From positions 1-64,000 of the IMG/VR virus record IMGVR_UViG_3300022933_000006: a stretch of 64,000 nucleotides of DNA; one strand, 5' to 3'. The position numbers and the translations under genes are program-made. Numbering within the stretch: the stretch's first letter is position 1; the number at the start of each line of letters is the position of its first letter. Positions 18,273-26,698 of the stretch are shown here, one piece after another. Source of the stretch: a virus. The notes under the pieces are model-generated. The model saw nothing but the letters and a program-made list of their open reading frames with translations, was not told the origin of the DNA and did no database searches.

Positions 18273-19327
18273 CAATAGAATGGTTAGCAGGAAATAGACT
18301 TAGAGGAACGACAGCAGAAAGACCTAATCTTGGGTTACCAAGTGGTAGTGTAGGTGGCTGGGTAGAACTGGGAAGAACTACTTTAGGAAGTGCAGGAGAT
18401 TCAGTAGCAGTATCAAGTTTACCAGATAAACGATATTACATGACTTTAGTAAATGACCTAGCAACTGGAAGTATTGGTCATGGAATGAGATTAAATTCTG
18501 ACTCTGGATCAAATTATTCTTATCGTCAAAATATTAATGGAGCAGGGGATTCAACAGCGACATCAGGTGCGTTAATGTGGAACTCTGCAAATGCCTCATT
18601 AGTCGATTCAAGATTCGATGTAGGATATTTTGCTAATTTATCGTCAAAAGAAAAACTAACAACTCATCATGTATGCGAGAACGCAACAGCAGGAGCAGGA
18701 ACAGCACCAACTAGAGTTGAAGAAGTTGGTAAATGGGCTAACACTTCTAATGCCATTAGTAAATTTGATTTAGTAAATCTTTTAGCAGGTGACTATGCCA
18801 TTGGTTCAGAGGTAGTCGTACTTGGATGGGATCCAGCAGATACTCATTCTACTAATTTCTGGGAGGAATTATATTCAGAAACAGCTTCGGGAACTACTGA
18901 TTTTGATACAGGTACAATTTCAGCAAAGAAATATCTATGGGGTCAATGTTATCTTGTAGAATCATCGGGAGATCATTTTAACATTAGATTTAATTCAGAT
19001 TCTGGAACAAATTATGCTGGGAGAAGATCTACAAACGGTGGTTCAGATGTAACAGATACAAGTAAAGCACAGATAGCAATTAACACCAATTCAAGTAATA
19101 AGTTTTTAAATTTCTTTATAGTTAATAATGCATCAAATGAGAAATTAATGATTTATAATTTAGTCGAAGCAGGTACAACAGGAGCAGGAAATGATCCAAA
19201 AAGACGAGAAGGAGTTGCCAAATGGACAAATACAAGTAATCAAATCACTAGTATGGTATTAGCTGTTGATGCAGTTGGAGGATTAGCTCAAGCAGGATCA
19301 GAATTTAGATTGTGGGGTTCTGACTAA
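18269..19327 (+). CDS. Fibre-associated protein, cassette type B copy 2
   Basis: 352 aa, paralogous over its whole length to the product at 14061: MTIEWLAGNRLRGT versus MAITYHAGRRIQGT, VSSLPDKRYYMTLVNDL, TISAKKYLWGQCYL, GTNYAGRRSTNGG, NASNEKLMIYN, ending FRLWGSD versus IKVWGSN. ATGA overlap with the zinc-ribbon gene before it and a one-base overlap with the next. Confidence 0.6.
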   Translation: MTIEWLAGNRLRGTTAERPNLGLPSGSVGGWVELGRTTLGSAGDSVAVSSLPDKRYYMTLVNDLATGSIGHGMRLNSDSGSNYSYRQNINGAGDSTATSGALMWNSANASLVDSRFDVGYFANLSSKEKLTTHHVCENATAGAGTAPTRVEEVGKWANTSNAISKFDLVNLLAGDYAIGSEVVVLGWDPADTHSTNFWEELYSETASGTTDFDTGTISAKKYLWGQCYLVESSGDHFNIRFNSDSGTNYAGRRSTNGGSDVTDTSKAQIAINTNSSNKFLNFFIVNNASNEKLMIYNLVEAGTTGAGNDPKRREGVAKWTNTSNQITSMVLAVDAVGGLAQAGSEFRLWGSD

Positions 19328-19905
19328 TGGCATGGGCTAAGAACGGAACACCTGTAACATTAGGTTCAGCAGGAGATGTTATGACAATATCTGATATGAC
19401 AGCAAATAAGTTTAATTTCATAATGTTTCATAAAATTGCCACAGGTGACGCTGATCCTGATCAAACATTTAACAATAATACAAATTCAGTTTATGCATAT
19501 AGATATTCGCAAGACGGTGGAACAGATGGAACAGGTGTGTCACAAACAAACACATCTCCAAGAGTTACAGCAAATGATGATGAATTTTTTATATCTTATT
19601 TATGTTCTATAAGTGGAAAAGAAAAATTACAAATTGGTTTTAATTGTTCTCAAGGAGCCGCAGGAGCATCAACAGCTGCAAGAAGAATGGAATATGTTAC
19701 TAAATTTGTTCCTAGTCCTGACGCTGATATTACTAGAATTGATATGACAAATGATTTAACAGGTAGTTATGATACATCATCAAACCTCTCAGTATTAGGT
19801 AGTGACGGTACAGAAGAATTAAACGTTCAAGACGGTGCAATCTATTATGATACTGACTTGAACAAAGAATATATCTTACACAACAATGTTTGGAGTGAAT
19901 TATAA
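19327..19905 (+). CDS. Fibre protein, cassette type C copy 2 (no LamG domain)
   Basis: 192 aa, paralogous to residues 1-~190 of the product at 15143 (MAWAKNGTPVTLGSAGDVM; FVPSPDADITRIDMTND). It ends in a short IYYDTDLNKEYILHNNVW segment instead of a LamG domain. Probably a fibre base or collar piece. Confidence 0.6.
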   Translation: MAWAKNGTPVTLGSAGDVMTISDMTANKFNFIMFHKIATGDADPDQTFNNNTNSVYAYRYSQDGGTDGTGVSQTNTSPRVTANDDEFFISYLCSISGKEKLQIGFNCSQGAAGASTAARRMEYVTKFVPSPDADITRIDMTNDLTGSYDTSSNLSVLGSDGTEELNVQDGAIYYDTDLNKEYILHNNVWSEL

Positions 19906-19942
19906 TGAAAATATATATAAATAATAAGGATAAGGTAGTATA

Positions 19943-20719
19943 ATGGCAGTTAAACACACAAAAGTAGCCACAGTAGCAGATGATGGCACTAGTGAGGTAG
20001 GCACAAACGAATGGAATGATGATCATACTATAGATAATAACACAGTTACAGATGCCATGATATCTAGTCATACTACTACAAAAATTACAGTTCCAACTAC
20101 ACAATTAAGTGGAACAGTTACAAATGCTCAACTTACAGGAAGTATTGCCAATACTAAACTTGCAACAGATCCATTGGCAAGAGCAAATCATACAGGAACA
20201 CAGGCACAATCCACAATTACCGATTTAACAACTGACTTATCTTCAAAAGCACCTATAGCAAGTCCAACATTTACAGGTACAGTAGCAATTCCAAATTATG
20301 CTGATGTTGAAACTACACTTGATGGTATAGCAACTAAATCTCCATTAGCAAGTCCAACATTTACAGGAACAGTTACTACAGCAGCAGTAGATGTAGCAGG
20401 GAATAATATTGATAATATTCAAAATTTAATTCATGATATTTCAACTACTACTACAGCATTAGACTTTAGTGGTGATCAATTACAAACAATTTCAATTAGT
20501 GCTGCTACTACATTTACAACATCAAATAGAGCAACAGGAAAAAGCAAAACAATCAAAATCACAACAGATGGATCAACTAGAGCATTTACATTCCCTGCAT
20601 GGAAATTTGTAGGAACAAAGCCAACTGAACAAGCTGCAAGTAAAATAGGAATTTTGACTGTCACTTGTTTCGGAACAGCAGATACAGATATCGTAGCAGC
20701 ATATGCAGTAGAGGAGTAA
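19943..20719 (+). CDS. Tail fibre protein, cassette type A copy 2
   Basis: 258 aa with fibre-shaft repeats (ASPTFTGTVAIPNYADVETT; ASPTFTGTVTTAAVD; HTGTQAQSTITDLTTDLSS) widely found in phage tail fibres, and a C-terminal beta domain. The N-terminus matches the type A product at 13050. A short spacer after 19905 contains TATATATAAATAA at 19911-19923, a possible promoter. Confidence 0.7.
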   Translation: MAVKHTKVATVADDGTSEVGTNEWNDDHTIDNNTVTDAMISSHTTTKITVPTTQLSGTVTNAQLTGSIANTKLATDPLARANHTGTQAQSTITDLTTDLSSKAPIASPTFTGTVAIPNYADVETTLDGIATKSPLASPTFTGTVTTAAVDVAGNNIDNIQNLIHDISTTTTALDFSGDQLQTISISAATTFTTSNRATGKSKTIKITTDGSTRAFTFPAWKFVGTKPTEQAASKIGILTVTCFGTADTDIVAAYAVEE

Positions 20720-20722
20720 TAA

Positions 20723-21730
20723 ATGTCTCATAGAGACTCACCAATTAAAAAGAATAATGAATTAAAAAAACCAATGGATCTTATGAATATAGGATTTGTT
20801 GGAGCTGCTGGTGGTGGTGGATTTGAAGCTGGTGATGGATCAGATGGTGCTTTAACTGTTTCAAGTGAAACTACAATAACAGGAAATAAACAATATACCG
20901 ACCTTACAATTAATGCAGGTCAAGTTTTACAAATAGGTTCAGATGGGGGTGAAAATACATCAATCATTTGTGTTAGTGGTACACTTACAGTAAATGGAAC
21001 GATTAATGGCAAAGCTAAAGGTAGAGGAACACCTGCTGGTGGATCTGGTGGATCTGGTGGAGCAGGTGGTGCTGGTGCAGATGGTCTATTTGGAGCTGCT
21101 GGTAATGGAGCTTACGGATCTGCTGGTAGTGGTGGTGGAGCTGGAAGTGCTGGTCAAAATCAATCTAATATTAATAATTTAGCTTCTGCTGTATCACCTA
21201 ATTTAGATGTTACAGGGTGGGCAACTGACTCAAGATGGGGTAATGTTACTAATCCAACAACATTAACACAAGAATGGACTAGGTATCAAAATTATGGTGC
21301 TTCTGCTAGTGGTGGTCAAGGTGGCACAGGTGGTCGAGGTGGAAGTGCCGCAAATAATAAAGTAGGTGGTACAGGTGGTACAGGTGGAGCAGGTGGTACA
21401 GGTGGTGCTGGTGGAGCTTCGATTTGGATATTGGCAACTAATATTGTATTTGGTAATTCAGGATTAATTACATCAGAAGGTGGAGATGGAAGTGCTGGAA
21501 GTGCTGGAGGTGCTGGACAAGCAGGAAATTGTCCATATTTCCACTCATACCATCAGGGTGCAACAGGTTCATCTGGTGGATCAGGAAGTCAAGGGTATGG
21601 TGGCAATGGTGGATTTATTGCATTAAGATATGAATCAATGACAAATTACACAAGTCCAAGAGTTTCGGTGGCAGGTGGATTAGGTTCAAGTACAGGAAGA
21701 ACAGGATATTTTGTTAATTCATCTGCATAA
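20723..21730 (+). CDS. Glycine-rich adhesin 3
   Basis: 335 aa. Short N-terminal region, beta-helix-like segment (TDLTINAGQVLQIGSDGG, GTLTVNGTINGKAKG), then Gly/Ala/Ser-rich domain to residue ~310. Similar in plan to the adhesin at 10863 but without its long N-terminal base, so it could be a tip that attaches to another fibre. Confidence 0.65.
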   Translation: MSHRDSPIKKNNELKKPMDLMNIGFVGAAGGGGFEAGDGSDGALTVSSETTITGNKQYTDLTINAGQVLQIGSDGGENTSIICVSGTLTVNGTINGKAKGRGTPAGGSGGSGGAGGAGADGLFGAAGNGAYGSAGSGGGAGSAGQNQSNINNLASAVSPNLDVTGWATDSRWGNVTNPTTLTQEWTRYQNYGASASGGQGGTGGRGGSAANNKVGGTGGTGGAGGTGGAGGASIWILATNIVFGNSGLITSEGGDGSAGSAGGAGQAGNCPYFHSYHQGATGSSGGSGSQGYGGNGGFIALRYESMTNYTSPRVSVAGGLGSSTGRTGYFVNSSA

Positions 21731-21783
21731 TATGAATAAAATGTCGAAGTATATTTAAATAATATTAAATTTAATACATATAA

Positions 21784-23391
21784 ATGGCAAAAATAGCAGC
21801 AGTATTTCAGGACAATGTGTTCCAAGATAATGCATTTCAAGATAATGAGTGGGGTCTATCACCATTTCAAAAATCAGTATTTCAAGGCAGGGCTGTAAGA
21901 AAAGCATTTCAGGCTGACCTGTTTCAACTAACAGTATTTCAAGAAGACTTTGACTATTCACAATATTATTTGTTTCAAGGAACTGTATTTCAATTAAGTG
22001 GATTATTCCAAGAGAAAAAAGATCATGGATTTACGTTTGATGTACCAGATATAATTAACTTGGTAAAGATATTAAACGAAACACTTCAGTCATCTGAGAC
22101 ATTATTAAGAAGAAAAGATACTGTATTAACAATCAATGAAAGTGAATCCATTGCAGAGTTTGATGGATTAATAAGAGCAATACTATTGGCAATCAATGAA
22201 GTTTTACAGTCATCTGAGACAGAGAATCATAATATGACTATGTTTAGAACTGTTACAGAGTCACTTGCATTAAACGAATCAAGTAATAGAATTAAAGACA
22301 TGGCTAGAATGATCAATGAATCTGAAAGTCTTGGTGAAGGAATAAACAGAATAAAGAATATACTAAGAATGATTACAGAGACAGAAAGTTTGGCAGAAGC
22401 AAAAACCATATTCAGAGGTTTGTCAATAAGCATAAACGAAACAGAACAATCATCTGAGACCTTCAACAGGTTAATGAATATTGTTAAGTTATTTAATGAG
22501 ACATTACAGGAGACAGAATCCAATAACAAGTATAGGGATATGACCAGAAAATTAGACGAGACTGTACAAGAGACAGAAAATGTCGGAAGACTTGGTGTAT
22601 TATCCAGAGTTATATCTGATACGTTATCACTCAATGAATCACTTCTCAATCCAAAGGTCATGTATAGAACATTGAATGAGACATTATCTGTTGCAGAATT
22701 TGATGGTAATGTCAGAAGTATGTTTAGAACAATAAACGAAGTACTACGTTTGAGTGAATCTGTTTCACGCATTAAGGGAGCTATAAGACCTATTAATGAG
22801 ACTATACAAGCATCTGAAATAATTAATAGATTTAAGAGTATAACTTTGTTATTCTCATCATCAATTAGTTTGTCAGAAACACGTTCATCACCAAGAACAA
22901 TGTTTAGAATAAACAATGATAGTTTAAGTCTTAGTGAAATTAAAAACAGATTACAAAATCAAAGTAGATATATAAATGAATCATTGTCAATATCAGAAGC
23001 AAAGAATAGGTTACAAAATATGGCAAGATATGTCAATGAATCATTGTCAATAGTAGAATTTGATGGTGGAAGATTTGCTAGAGATTTGGTACGATTGATA
23101 ACTGAATCATTGTCAATATCAGAAGGATTATCAAAGACACTTATCTTAGTCAAATATATTACTGAATCTGTATCAGTAGTAGAATTTGAAGGTAAATATA
23201 GAAACCTTCTAAGAATAATCAACGAATCATTGCGTATAAGTGAGATTGCACAGAAAATTAGATGGGCAGTAGTCAGAGTGGTAAGAACACATTCTGTTTC
23301 AAGCACTACTAATAACGCCAAACTAAGTTTGAATGAAACAGATGTCGGTGTAGCAGATACTGAAGGTACTACAAAAGGAGATAGCCGATAA
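21784..23391 (+). CDS. Repeat-rich virion protein (FQ repeats plus ~20-residue repeats)
   Basis: 535 aa. Residues 1-~80 carry about eleven 'FQ' dipeptides, first as a 5-residue repeat (VFQDN VFQDN AFQDN) and then irregularly; similar FQ repeats occur in phage structural proteins. Residues ~95-500 are about twenty copies of a ~20-residue unit with consensus 'iNESLSlSE..nRl.nm.R'. The unit length and the conserved E-x-L-x-x-x-E spacing fit a regular solenoid or coiled fibre. ATTTAAATA at 21753-21761 serves as TATA box. Probably a long fibre or shaft; no family recognised. Confidence 0.65.
   Translation: MAKIAAVFQDNVFQDNAFQDNEWGLSPFQKSVFQGRAVRKAFQADLFQLTVFQEDFDYSQYYLFQGTVFQLSGLFQEKKDHGFTFDVPDIINLVKILNETLQSSETLLRRKDTVLTINESESIAEFDGLIRAILLAINEVLQSSETENHNMTMFRTVTESLALNESSNRIKDMARMINESESLGEGINRIKNILRMITETESLAEAKTIFRGLSISINETEQSSETFNRLMNIVKLFNETLQETESNNKYRDMTRKLDETVQETENVGRLGVLSRVISDTLSLNESLLNPKVMYRTLNETLSVAEFDGNVRSMFRTINEVLRLSESVSRIKGAIRPINETIQASEIINRFKSITLLFSSSISLSETRSSPRTMFRINNDSLSLSEIKNRLQNQSRYINESLSISEAKNRLQNMARYVNESLSIVEFDGGRFARDLVRLITESLSISEGLSKTLILVKYITESVSVVEFEGKYRNLLRIINESLRISEIAQKIRWAVVRVVRTHSVSSTTNNAKLSLNETDVGVADTEGTTKGDSR
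22081..23260 (+). repeat. About 20 degenerate 60-bp coding repeats
   Basis: In-frame units of about 60 bp encode the 'NESLSISE' type repeat; most copies are 20 codons long, a few 22 because of a 'FDGG'-like insertion (e.g. VEFDGG). DNA identity between some adjacent units is high (aatgaatcattgtcaatat occurs more than once near 22976-23050), suggesting recent expansion. Confidence 0.7.
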
Positions 23392-23422
23392 CTATTTAAA
23401 TAATAAAGGTTAGATTTATAAC

Positions 23423-23776
23423 ATGTCCATGAACTTAAAAGGTAGAAATATTGAATATCTTGTAAAAGTTGGTGCTCGATCACAAATGGTAATAAATATT
23501 ACTGATTCTGTAGGAACTGCCAAAAGTTTGACAGATACCGACACATATTCAACAGCAAAATGGAAGGTATGGCAGCCAGATGGAACACTTATTATTAATG
23601 GTACAGCAACATATTCTAACAGATCAACAGGTGAAGTATCGTATATATTACAAGCAAGTGATACAGTTATAGCAAATGCAGGTATCTGGGAAGGAGAAGT
23701 TGAATTATATAATGCAAGTGGTATTATGACAGAGCAATCAGAAACTTTTAATTTTACTATTGAGGAGAGTTACTAA
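23423..23776 (+). CDS. BppU-like N-terminal domain protein (baseplate/fibre)
   Basis: 117 aa. The pattern RSQMVINITDSVG... AKWKVWQPDGTLIINGTA... GEVSYILQASDT... GIWEGEVELYNASGIM matches the beta-sandwich of phage BppU/receptor-binding N-terminal domains. Such domains attach adhesins to the baseplate. The TATA-like CTATTTAAA at 23392-23400 is about 30 nt upstream. An in-frame ATG two codons later is an alternative start. Confidence 0.6.
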   Translation: MSMNLKGRNIEYLVKVGARSQMVINITDSVGTAKSLTDTDTYSTAKWKVWQPDGTLIINGTATYSNRSTGEVSYILQASDTVIANAGIWEGEVELYNASGIMTEQSETFNFTIEESY

Positions 23777-23937
23777 TGGGGTCTATAAAGATTTTAGTAG
23801 GTGGAAAATGTCAGTATTGTGGACATCCTCAACAAACACATGAGGAAAATACTGGATGCACATATCCAATTCCTGAGACTGGAGAAGCAGAATCTGGTGA
23901 CGGTGTTTGTGGTTGTGACAGAATAGGTTCATACTAA
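23776..23937 (+). CDS. 53-aa zinc-ribbon microprotein
   Basis: ATG 23776 overlaps the preceding stop by one base. Contains GGKCQYCGHPQQTH, then GCTYP and GVCGCDR, enough ligands for a zinc site. Last gene of the virion region before the nuclease gene. Function unknown. Confidence 0.55.
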   Translation: MGSIKILVGGKCQYCGHPQQTHEENTGCTYPIPETGEAESGDGVCGCDRIGSY

Positions 23938-23969
23938 ACATATAAATATACCCTTCTATTATAAATCAT

Positions 23970-24734
23970 ATGTTAAAAATTGATGATGTGAATGAGGAAA
24001 TTTATTTTCAATTTAGACGAGCCCAAATGGAAGCTATGGCAACCGAAAGATTGGGTGTAATACATGTCAGTGATATTATCAAACCATGTATGCGTAATGT
24101 AATTTATGGTAAGGTTTTACCTAGAACTGGAATGAATACTGAAAGTACAAAATCATTATACTTTGGTCAGGTAGTTCATAGCAACTCACAGTTGGCAAAA
24201 GATGAACACCATGAGATGTTTCTTGCATATGACTATGTAAGAGATGAAGCATTGACCTACGAGGAATCTAAAAAAATACCATTAGATGATCCTAGACAGC
24301 TAGATATTATATATGGCAGTATAGACGACTTGATGAAAGTCGGTGATAAATGGGTGATTTGTGACAAAAAGACGACAGGAAGCATTGATTATTTTTCAAA
24401 GGCAACAAGCAAGGCAAGTGATTCTCACAAGGATCAGATCAACAGATACCGTGTACTGTTAAAAAAATGCTATGACATTGATGCTGACTTTGGTTGTGTA
24501 ATATACATTTCAAATAGAATTGAAAAAGATAAGAGAGACAAGCCAGTTACAATATCCTTCAAGTTAAAACCAGTAGAAGAAACTCTAATTGATATGATTG
24601 AAAGGTCAAATAATATCAAAGACTCTCTGACTAACAAAACATTACCAGAAAGAACCAAGTGTTTCCTTTGCGATGGCATGTGTGACTATGCTAGTATGTG
24701 TTTTGAAGATAATAGAGCCAGTTTTGAAAATTAA
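23970..24734 (+). CDS. Cas4/RecB-like PD-(D/E)XK exonuclease with Fe-S cluster
   Basis: 254 aa. Shows the RecB-family motifs in order: IKPCMRNVIYG (first cluster Cys, ~residue 39), FGQVVH (His motif), GSIDDL (Asp, ~116) and VICDKKT (D-x-K, ~130), a QINRYRVLLKK helix (Q-x-x-x-Y), and a C-terminal Cys trio CFLCDGMCDYASMC. Four cysteines fit the 4Fe-4S site of Cas4/AddB nucleases. The family degrades or trims DNA ends. It lies two genes before the terminase, so a packaging, recombination or anti-host role are all possible; there is no CRISPR array here. Confidence 0.8.
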   Translation: MLKIDDVNEEIYFQFRRAQMEAMATERLGVIHVSDIIKPCMRNVIYGKVLPRTGMNTESTKSLYFGQVVHSNSQLAKDEHHEMFLAYDYVRDEALTYEESKKIPLDDPRQLDIIYGSIDDLMKVGDKWVICDKKTTGSIDYFSKATSKASDSHKDQINRYRVLLKKCYDIDADFGCVIYISNRIEKDKRDKPVTISFKLKPVEETLIDMIERSNNIKDSLTNKTLPERTKCFLCDGMCDYASMCFEDNRASFEN

Positions 24735-24771
24735 AAAAACTTTATAAACAAGTTAAAAAAACTGTTATATA

Positions 24772-25293
24772 ATGGATAAAAATGACGATATTTTCAAGAT
24801 AAAGCCTGTTGGTAATACCGATATAGTCGTGGAAGACAAGAGAAAAACCATATCTCCGTTCAATAGTGCCAAGCATTTCAAGGAAGCAAACATACCAGCC
24901 TTATGTGATCAATGTGTCTACAAGTCAGTTGAAGAAGGTGGAAATGGAAAATGTCCTAAATATGAGAAAGGAGCAGTTTGTGGTATTCGCAAAGATTTCA
25001 TTAGTTTCATAAATGAGTTAGATACTAGAAATCCAGAAGACCTTAAAGGAATGATAGACATGGTTGCAAAACTTACATTTGAAAATGTACTTATGACTTT
25101 GACTCAAGCCAAGTTTGACGGTAACGTACCAGATAGAAACAGTAAGAGTGAAATCAATACGTTGCTAAATATTGTAAAGTCCATGAATGATCTTAATAGT
25201 AAAATTACAATTACTGAGAAAAAAGAGTTTTCAAAAGAGGGTGACATTGAAAGCATATTCCGACAGATAAAGGCACAGAAAAAAGATGGCTAG
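24772..25293 (+). CDS. Probable small terminase subunit
   Basis: 173 aa, overlapping the large terminase start by 8 nt. Residues ~44-66 hold a Cys cluster (LCDQC, GKCPKY, AVCGIR) that may bind metal; the C-terminal half is helical. I see no clear helix-turn-helix, so the TerS call is from position. TTTATAAA at 24741-24748 lies 31 nt upstream of the ATG. Confidence 0.55.
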   Translation: MDKNDDIFKIKPVGNTDIVVEDKRKTISPFNSAKHFKEANIPALCDQCVYKSVEEGGNGKCPKYEKGAVCGIRKDFISFINELDTRNPEDLKGMIDMVAKLTFENVLMTLTQAKFDGNVPDRNSKSEINTLLNIVKSMNDLNSKITITEKKEFSKEGDIESIFRQIKAQKKDG

Positions 25294-26668
25294 ACCGACC
25301 AAGGAGGAAACTCAGGAAAGAATAAACTTTATGCAGTCTATAGCAGATTGTGCAAAATCCCCTAGCAAATTCAGTGACATATTTTTAGGTCACAAGTTAT
25401 TTGACTATAATGTAAAGTATGTTGACTGTCAGGACAGATTCATAGTGTATAGAAGTGGAAGACAGGTGGGTAAAACCATGTCAACTGCTGCCAAGGCAGT
25501 ACACTTTGCGTTCTTTGCACCGTTAATGCTAAAGACAGTAAAGCATGAATGTACGATAGTTATTGCAGCCCCTACACAAAATCAGGCAACCATCATGTTT
25601 GACAGAATCAGAAGTTTGGTTATCAACAGTTCATTTCTCAAAGGCTACATAGTAAGAAACACACAGTCAGAACTCTGGGTAAGGTTCCTAGACAACAACG
25701 GAATGACCAAGATTATTACAAGGGCAACAGGTGAAACTGGTGTCGGACTGAGAGGTTATTCTCCACACGTTATTATCGCTGACGAATGTTCTTTTATTAA
25801 GACAGATATACTCAGAGCCTTCCTACCTTCTGGTATGGCTACACAGGCAAAGGTATGGCTTACGTCAACACCTTTCTCCAAATCAGGTTATTTCTATGAA
25901 GCGTGTATGAACAGCAAACCTAGAAATCCAGAGGGAATGTGGACAGAGTTCCATGTAAAATCCATGATGAACCCACTTATTGCAGAAGATCCTGTGTTTA
26001 TTGAGGAAATTAAGAGACTTACCAAAGAGGAATATGTCCAAGAGGTAGAGGGTGAGTTCCTAGATATTGGTGATGCACTTATACCAAACTCATTAATTAT
26101 GGAAGCACTTTCTGATGGACATCCAAAAGGCAGAGTCAGATACTATATGGGCGTGGATGTGGCAAGAACTGGTCGTGATGAGACTGTATTTACGATAGTA
26201 GGAGTAGATGAGGAAGATACCGTATTTGTAGAAGATGTTTATGCCGAATCTCAAAGTAATGTGGTAGATGTGGCAGGTAGAATTGCTGACTTTGTGCAAC
26301 AGTTCAGATTAGAGACAGTTTACATAGACGAGACAGGTCTAGGTGGTGGACTTGTAGACTTGTGCAGGGAAAGAGATGTTCCTACAAGGGGTGTAATGTT
26401 CTCACTACAGGAAAAGGCAGATATGTACAAGAATCTCAGGTTACTGTTTGAAAATCACAAGATAAAGTTAAAGAATATAAACAAAATGGTATATCAACTG
26501 TCATATCTTAGAAGGGAATATACTGAAAGTGGTATCATGAAGATCAAGTCATTTGAACATGACGACTATCCTGACAGTCTTGTACTTGCATGTAGGGCAG
26601 TTAATACAGGAGAAGGATGGCACGTTATGAGTATGGGTAAGGCTCTAAAAGAGTCTCTGTTCGGGTAA
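25286..26668 (+). CDS. terL: Terminase large subunit
   Basis: 460 aa. ATPase: Walker A SGRQVGKT (residues ~57-64), Walker B VIIADE (D166/E167), coupling motif LTSTPFSKSG (~192). RNase H-fold nuclease: MGVDVARTGRDET (first Asp ~291), VYIDETGLGG (second Asp ~348) and HDDYPDSLVLACRA near the end (third Asp). It drives headful or site-specific DNA packaging through the portal. All key residues are present and the length is normal for the family. Unusually, the portal gene is about 31 kb away rather than next to it. Confidence 0.95.
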   Translation: MARPTKEETQERINFMQSIADCAKSPSKFSDIFLGHKLFDYNVKYVDCQDRFIVYRSGRQVGKTMSTAAKAVHFAFFAPLMLKTVKHECTIVIAAPTQNQATIMFDRIRSLVINSSFLKGYIVRNTQSELWVRFLDNNGMTKIITRATGETGVGLRGYSPHVIIADECSFIKTDILRAFLPSGMATQAKVWLTSTPFSKSGYFYEACMNSKPRNPEGMWTEFHVKSMMNPLIAEDPVFIEEIKRLTKEEYVQEVEGEFLDIGDALIPNSLIMEALSDGHPKGRVRYYMGVDVARTGRDETVFTIVGVDEEDTVFVEDVYAESQSNVVDVAGRIADFVQQFRLETVYIDETGLGGGLVDLCRERDVPTRGVMFSLQEKADMYKNLRLLFENHKIKLKNINKMVYQLSYLRREYTESGIMKIKSFEHDDYPDSLVLACRAVNTGEGWHVMSMGKALKESLFG

Positions 26669-26698
26669 CTTTATATAATAATAGGTAGTGGTTTATAT

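Noticed and set aside
13050-20719. Diversity-generating retroelement behind fibre duplication
   Set aside because: No reverse transcriptase and no template/variable repeat with adenine-specific differences was seen.
22227-22916. 229-codon open frame antisense to the repeat protein
   Set aside because: It mirrors the 60-bp periodic plus-strand repeat, which keeps the antisense frame open. It has no promoter and low-complexity composition.
22081-23260. CRISPR-like periodicity of about 60 bp
   Set aside because: There are no spacers: the whole unit is repeated, in frame and coding, inside a 535-codon gene.
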